The notes under the pieces are model-generated. The model searched no databases. It worked only from the letters and a program-made list of their open reading frames with translations, and was not told where the DNA came from. A stretch of DNA of 64,000 bases from Bombyx mori. Its lineage: Eukaryota > Arthropoda > Insecta > Lepidoptera > Bombycidae. The DNA lies in NCBI RefSeq assembly GCF_030269925.1, contig NC_085110.1, positions 806,001 to 870,000 on the forward strand, written 5' to 3'. Positions 58,449 through 64,000 of the stretch are shown piece after piece. Numbering within the stretch: the stretch's first letter is position 1; every line of letters begins with the position of its first letter. The position numbers and the translations under genes were made by a program.

Positions 58449-59314
58449 TCATTCAAGGCTTACATACATAATTCAATAAATAACATGTTTAATTACTAAA
58501 ACTGTTTTGTAATCATAAAAATGTGAATAATCGTCCTGATTAATTAGTTTTCTAACGTCCGAAGTCACGAATTCATCACGGCAATAGTTTGTTTATTTAT
58601 AATTCAGAGCTCACGATCCATCTGGTTACTAGAGATGGATAGATATCACAAAACTAATGCTGCTGCCCATTAAGACATGAGCATGACATGAAGTTTCAAT
58701 TGTATTGTTTGACAGTTGTAATGTGAATTGGCCAAAAAAAACCAAGTATCTTATTCACAGTCCTTAAGAAAAGGAAACTGTTTGCGGTATCGATAAAAAT
58801 AACGATGTCTTAGCGATAAGCAAACACTTGAAAAATAAAATATACATTTTTTGAATACATTTTTACATTTTCAAATTAAAATACATTTTGCAAATAATAG
58901 TGTCTTAAACAAAGGTATAAGAAATTTTGCTTAATATTCTGTTAGTTTGGGATTATAAGCACAAAATAAATAAATAATGAAATTGCCAAAATTTGAAATG
59001 ACAAAAATCATTGTTGTACTTAATATAATCTTAGGATAGATCTCCAGGTTATGATATATATGTATATCACAATCTTAGGCTTATGATCTGTATTAATTGA
59101 TGCCCCTAGAGCTGTTCAAACTACAATTTCCTTGATACATCCGTAAACTATTAATTATATAAATTTAATCTTGAGAAATTTCGTTTCATTCTTGAGGGTT
59201 ATGTGTTTTAAGATCTCTCTAATTAGCGAGGGCAGGATTTGATTTCTAAATTTATCTTCCAAGCTTATCCAGCTGGTATGTTGTTGAAGAAACTCAAAAG
59301 TTGCGATTTGCCTC
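58449..59314. other. Intron sequence, nothing recognised
   Basis: A possible decayed Bm1 piece at about 58605-58680; nothing else. Confidence 0.35.
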
Positions 59315-59405
59315 TGTGTGCTTAGTGCGAGTTTTAGCGTTCTCGATAGCGTAAAAGTTAATTCAAATTTGTGTGTAGTTGGAACATTTGCCTACGTTTG
59401 CATTT
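59315..59405. mobile_element. MITE half-copy (one arm)
   Basis: Left arm only: gtgtgcttagtgcgagtttt and ctcgatagcgtaaaagttaa. The right arm seen at 3297-3443 is absent. Confidence 0.7.
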
Positions 59406-60147
59406 GATATAAATTTTGTCTCTTTCGAACGCATTAGAAGCTATTGCTGCTGCAAAGGATGCAGAGAATGGTGTTCCGAGGATATATTTTGTTTATAATA
59501 AAGTCTGAATCGAAACAGTAGTCGTTCTAGTAATATTATTATATAATATTCAGACGCCATGTCCCAAGTTGCAAACATTCATGGCAGGCTTTCCCACTAA
59601 GAAATAGTTCCAAGAAAATAGTGACCTAGAATAATTCAAAGGTAAATTAACGAAGGAAAAATTCTAATCAGTCACGTCACAAGATTAATTAATATGTTAT
59701 TTGAAGATTATAATTGAGATTAATACAAAACTATCGTAATTGTCGCTAAGCTAATAACCGGACACGGTTGCTATTTTTGCATTAATATTTATCAAGGTAC
59801 ATATAACGAACATTTATTTCCAAAATTCGAAAAGGTTTTTGGAGCTACAAAAGAATACCTGATAAATATATCGATATATCTCCATTGCCAATATGGATGA
59901 CCGCACAAAATGGAACAACATGGTGTGGTAAAAATCAAACCCACAAACTTAACTTGCATAATGACCGGTGCGCAGTATTGTGACCTCGCACGGGGGCAAC
60001 ATAATCCTATCTATTTCTGCGACGAAGTATTCATGCCTTCTACTTTGAAGGGTAGGACTGCCATTATGACAATTCCATTGAAATACTAGACTCAATGCAA
60101 TTATCAATGGCCTAATTGAAGAGGTAATTATATAATTAACTAATTAC

Positions 60148-60353
60148 CTTGTTGGTGGTTCTGGGAGCCTTTGGTTAACGCTTTGAGTGCTCCCGACATA
60201 AGCAGAATTCACATAAACAAATTCACTCCCTGAAACTTTTCGTGGGCCTTGGGACGCACCTTTCGGGGGCAAGGCGTACTCCGAGTGCCTTTTCTTTTTC
60301 CCGTCCACTCTGATCTCATGAAGAATAATCGGTTCGGATATTTTCTTCGACAT
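60148..60353 (-). CDS. First coding exon of a small single-pass membrane protein
   Basis: The minus-strand ATG at 60353 has an in-frame TGA 9 nt upstream in genomic sequence, which supports this start unless a splice intervenes. It encodes MSKKISEPIILHEIRVDGKK ... SEFVYVNSAYVGSTQS and ends at the donor CAAG|gtaatt in phase 2. That fits the terminal exon at 54864 exactly, for a 127-residue protein. The segment is hydrophilic and basic, so the N-terminus is probably cytoplasmic (type II). Additional exons between are possible. The gene lies antisense in laminin intron 3. Confidence 0.75.
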
Positions 60354-62977
60354 ACTGTCTCACATGTCCGTTTCCCGTGGATTTCTGATGTCAACTGAAT
60401 TATCATGACTGATAGCGTGTCTATGATAACAGCTGCGGGCTGATAACTGATTTTTAAAGTAGAATTTGGTGTTATATACCATGGTTTTTTTTTGGTTTGG
60501 TTTATAGATACAGGGTGTGTATGAATTGTACCGAAAACAATCGCTAACTGACCGAAGTGAATGGTTAACATCGCTCATCATTAGTAATGTTAGGAGAAAC
60601 GCCAAGCTGTTGCTTGACTGAGGACTCTTGTAAGCACTTATTAAATGTTGTAGTGCTCAGAAAATACCCTAAAGGGTAATGCATTCCAAAGCCGAAGAAG
60701 TATTTGGAAATGCGTTGTGCATCAGCATAGGTGGTTTACTATTATACTAACCGCATCTTCCAACCTTGGCTCCTCTACTATTATTTCCTATTAGAGATGA
60801 TGTTAGAGCACTCTATAACTTTTGAAGCATCTTCTGCTGAAGCCGGATTACCCCTTATACTAATAAACTTTATGCAGCTATAACTCGAGTCGTGTGGCAA
60901 TATAGTCCATAAGTTCCCATCGCGATTTTGTCCTGTTCACCCAGTAACCGTATCCATTCCAGTTTGGATATTTCGATTCTTAGCTGAATTAAGCCGTTGA
61001 AGTTTTCGTCTCAGCTGTCAAGCCACTATAAGCATTCAATGTCGCGTCGGCCGTAATTATCTGTACACATTTTGAAATTTTCTCACAGCGAAATAAGCTG
61101 TTCACATATTGATATAAAACACGTGTAATTTATTCTCATTACATCAATCCAGGAAGCATCACATGAGTCAGAGTCTCGTCGTTTCTTTAAATGATAATGC
61201 AGTGTTTTTATTAGTTTAGCCAGCGGACGCGCAAATATCTCCTTCATCCGCAACATTAGCACTGTGCTAACATGTCAAACTTCCGAAAGAAATAAAAACA
61301 CCATTATTAAGTGAAAGAACTATATGAGTAACGGTCTTCGCTTAGACTTCTTTATTCGTCCCTAAATCTAGTATAGTACATTCTACTACCAGTATAGTAC
61401 TATTTTCCATAAATACATTTTATTGACCTCCTAGAGGGAAATAATGTACTCTCTGAAGACTGTATATCTTATGCTGCGTAAGGTGTACTGGTCACAGAGT
61501 ATGTACAGAAGGGTTTTGTCCTAATAGTAATATCCCGCGAATTGGTTGGAGCCAGATTTGAAAGAGCTAACAAATATGATGTTAAACAAGTGGTTGCCAT
61601 TATTGTGACATTACATTTATGACATAATAATAATGAATAAACATATAAATTGTCACTTACATAAATTACATTTTTATTGCATTGGTACAAAATATAGTTT
61701 GGCCATTATTAACGATTCGGCGTAAAATTTCACCACTAAAAAGAATCGGAGAGAAACTTAGGGCCATTTCTATTCCAAATGTTATATTAAAAATTGAATT
61801 ATAATATGTGACGGAGCTGGCATGATGAGTTCAACGTTGCTGACGCCATTTTCTTCGTCATTATCATTGCCTTCCATAGTGAAAGTAATTGAAACTCACT
61901 TTTCCAACGAATACCATTTATTACATTTCAAGTGTAAAAAGATAACAGCGGAGAGCTCCGCCTCGGTCGGGTGCTCGAGTCGGAATGTTTTGTACGACAA
62001 TAGTCACTCGTATTTATAGTAGAAAGCGAGTGTAGCTTAGTCATGAATTCTCTTGAATACCGTCTTACACAACTGCTGACATGCGTAACATTAAGGAAAC
62101 AGTTAACTTTAACTATTTTTAGTTAACTAAATAGTTACGTTGCGCCGACATAATAATATGCATATTTACAAAGAAAGTTACGAAGGGCAAGATCCAACCG
62201 AGGGTTATTTAGTTCCGTATACAAGCGGTCCGAAGAGATTTGTACATATACTTGTATAATGTGCAAGATTATTTTGGAAATGTCGATAACAGGGCCCTGA
62301 AAGTGCGATAATTGAGACAAATATTTTTTTGCATGGACACAATCGACATCTTATAGCGGATGCCCCTAAACTTATATGTTGTTAAAGTTAAGGCATTTAA
62401 TTATTGTATAACTAAACACAGAAAATAAAAAGAAATTGAAATCATACAAGTCTTTATTTGTTAGACAAATTGATTAAATTTTATCAATTTGTCAATTAAA
62501 AATGAAATATAGGATAGTTAATTTGTTACTGCCATATACAGGAAAAATGAGAAAGTAATCGAAGCGAAGCCATCTAGTGGCCAACGCCCGTAAACATTTT
62601 TGTTGAGTGCTTGAGTTGCTTATCTATAACAAATTTACGTGTATTATCTATGGTCGTTAGCGCCATACAAGTTTTGGTCTATTTATTTTATTCTATCAAA
62701 GCTACTGTCACACATTACATTACAAGATAAGCGTAAGACAAACAGACAAAATAGATATAGTGGGAAGGAACAGATCTGCATTGCTGAGCCTTGCTATAAA
62801 TAGTAACAGTTTTGTCTTATCTCGAATTTTTTATTATTTTTGCGCATACTCATACAAGCTAATGACTAATCTGTAAGTGTTTATCAATAAAGATTGTAAT
62901 AGCATTATCTTGGTTATTAAACAATAACTCACACTGAAAAATATATTGGTTAATTAGCACTAGTCTTTTATTTAGAA
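60354..62977. other. Upstream of the minus-strand gene; nothing recognised
   Basis: The minus-strand promoter or 5' UTR should lie here but no clear core motif was identified. No laminin exon was found. Confidence 0.35.
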
Positions 62978-63258
62978 CTAGCTGACCCGGCAAACTTCGT
63001 AGCGCCTCAATAGATAAATAAAAGACCTAAACTTTTGTATAAAATAAACTTAAAACAAACAAAAGGAATCCGTCCGACGGGGGACACATCAAAGGAAAAA
63101 GAAAATTGTTATTTTTATTTAATCACATTTATCTACCTTGTAAACCTTCTCTGGACTTCCACAAATAATTCAAGACTAAAATCAGCCAAATCGGTCCAGC
63201 CGTTTTCGAGTTTTAGCGAGACTAACGAACAGCAATTCATTTTTATATATATAGATCA
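62978..63258 (+). repeat. Interspersed repeat R, second copy
   Basis: Starts ctgacccggcaaacttcgta; shares ggaatccgtccgacggggga and gttttagcgagactaacgaa with 19688-19988, and ends in tttttatatatatagat. Confidence 0.75.
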
Positions 63259-64000
63259 AACTTAAATCAATAAGCATTTAATATTGTAAACGTGAATATT
63301 TGTTTATTTGGATGTATTTTACTCAATCACGCACATCGCTGAAAGTATTTGGATCAAAATTCGTCCATAGATATGCCCTGACTATATACGTAGGATTACC
63401 GGATTACGCTGGCTATATCTCCGGATATCATATCCGGATGTAATAACTACCACATTGTACTAGTTTGTGACGTCACTTACTAACGGATCTACAAAGCGAC
63501 TGGTAAGTTTATGGATTAGATAATGACGCAAGCAAACCTGTTATCCTCGGAAAACGTCAATTGTTTTACTGTTTCTTGATTGTATAATTTCTAAGGCCAG
63601 TGAAATATGACAGGATGCCTCTGTCCTGGTGAAACTGGAAAGACCCCCGGGCATGCAGTAAGCCCTCTCTCGATGAAAAAAAAACATAAAAAAACTTTCA
63701 TGAATATACCAATTTAAAAGGTGATGGATGTGCCTACTGCGACTAAATTCCCTTAACTCAACGCAGAAGCAGATTTTTTACTGAGATCTTTACTGTTCCA
63801 AATTCTTTCCGTTGCCACCCATAATTCCTTTCTACTGTCGCATACTTTAATTAATGTACAAATTACATCGAAGTAACGCCATCACATCGTTCAAACTGCA
63901 ACGTAACATTTTTTCGGCTCGTTTTCATATATGGACCGTCTATTTTGAAAGTGGTGTAAGTCAATTTTTGAGAAAAATGAGCTATCACGTAATTCATGCT
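63259..64000. other. Window end, little recognised
   Basis: A short LINE A2 3' UTR piece at about 63607-63680 (tcctggtgaaactggaaaga). No laminin exon. Confidence 0.35.

Noticed and set aside
47071..64000. The next laminin exon
   Set aside because: I searched for the continuation of the LN domain (expected hydrophobic strands and Arg-Pro motifs) and saw no matching exon on the plus strand. The intron seems to extend past the window.
1..64000. CRISPR array, operon or phage-like system
   Set aside because: Repeats are dispersed and in both orientations, with spliced exons and SINE/LINE families; nothing indicates prokaryotic sequence.

Overview
This window reads as lepidopteran nuclear DNA, most likely the silkworm Bombyx mori or a close relative. 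The main reason is the roughly 30 copies and fragments of one tRNA-derived SINE that matches Bm1. It also holds 3' ends of several non-LTR retrotransposon families, small coding exons in AT-rich introns, and one GC-rich terminal exon. No bacterial, viral or CRISPR-like organisation is present. Almost every open reading frame listed by length is either a shadow or a retrotransposon remnant.

Three host genes can be supported, all from exons whose splice phases fit. (1) Plus strand, 3115-6565 or 6600: the 3' part of a type I membrane protein gene. It has an LDL-receptor class A exon, a transmembrane exon and a GC-rich tail exon, joined by phase-1 introns. The last exon has two candidate acceptors 8 nt apart that give different C-termini. 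One ends in KDEWFV, which resembles a PDZ ligand. (2) Plus strand, 8295 to beyond the window: the 5' end of a laminin alpha chain. Exon 1 encodes a signal peptide at 8295-8364. After a 37.8-kb first intron, exons 2 and 3 (46172-46352, 46875-47070) encode the start of the LN domain; together they give 149 residues in one frame. No further laminin exon was found up to 64000, so intron 3 is at least 16.9 kb. (3) Minus strand, 60353-54687, nested antisense in that laminin intron: a two-exon gene for a predicted 127-residue single-pass membrane protein that I do not recognise.

The rest is intron and intergenic sequence built by layered transposition. Several nestings can be read directly from target-site duplications or from comparison with empty copies. 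They include a LINE inside a tRNA-headed SINE-like unit (595-1790), a Helentron-like element with an endonuclease fragment inside another repeat (4360-5395), two oppositely oriented LINE ends inside an older inverted-repeat element (29623-30277), a LINE tail inside a LINE (10890-11370) and a Bm1 inside an RTE-like LINE (51205-51660). Two hairpins, at 42650-42727 and 46793-46825, are not explained by the repeats around them.
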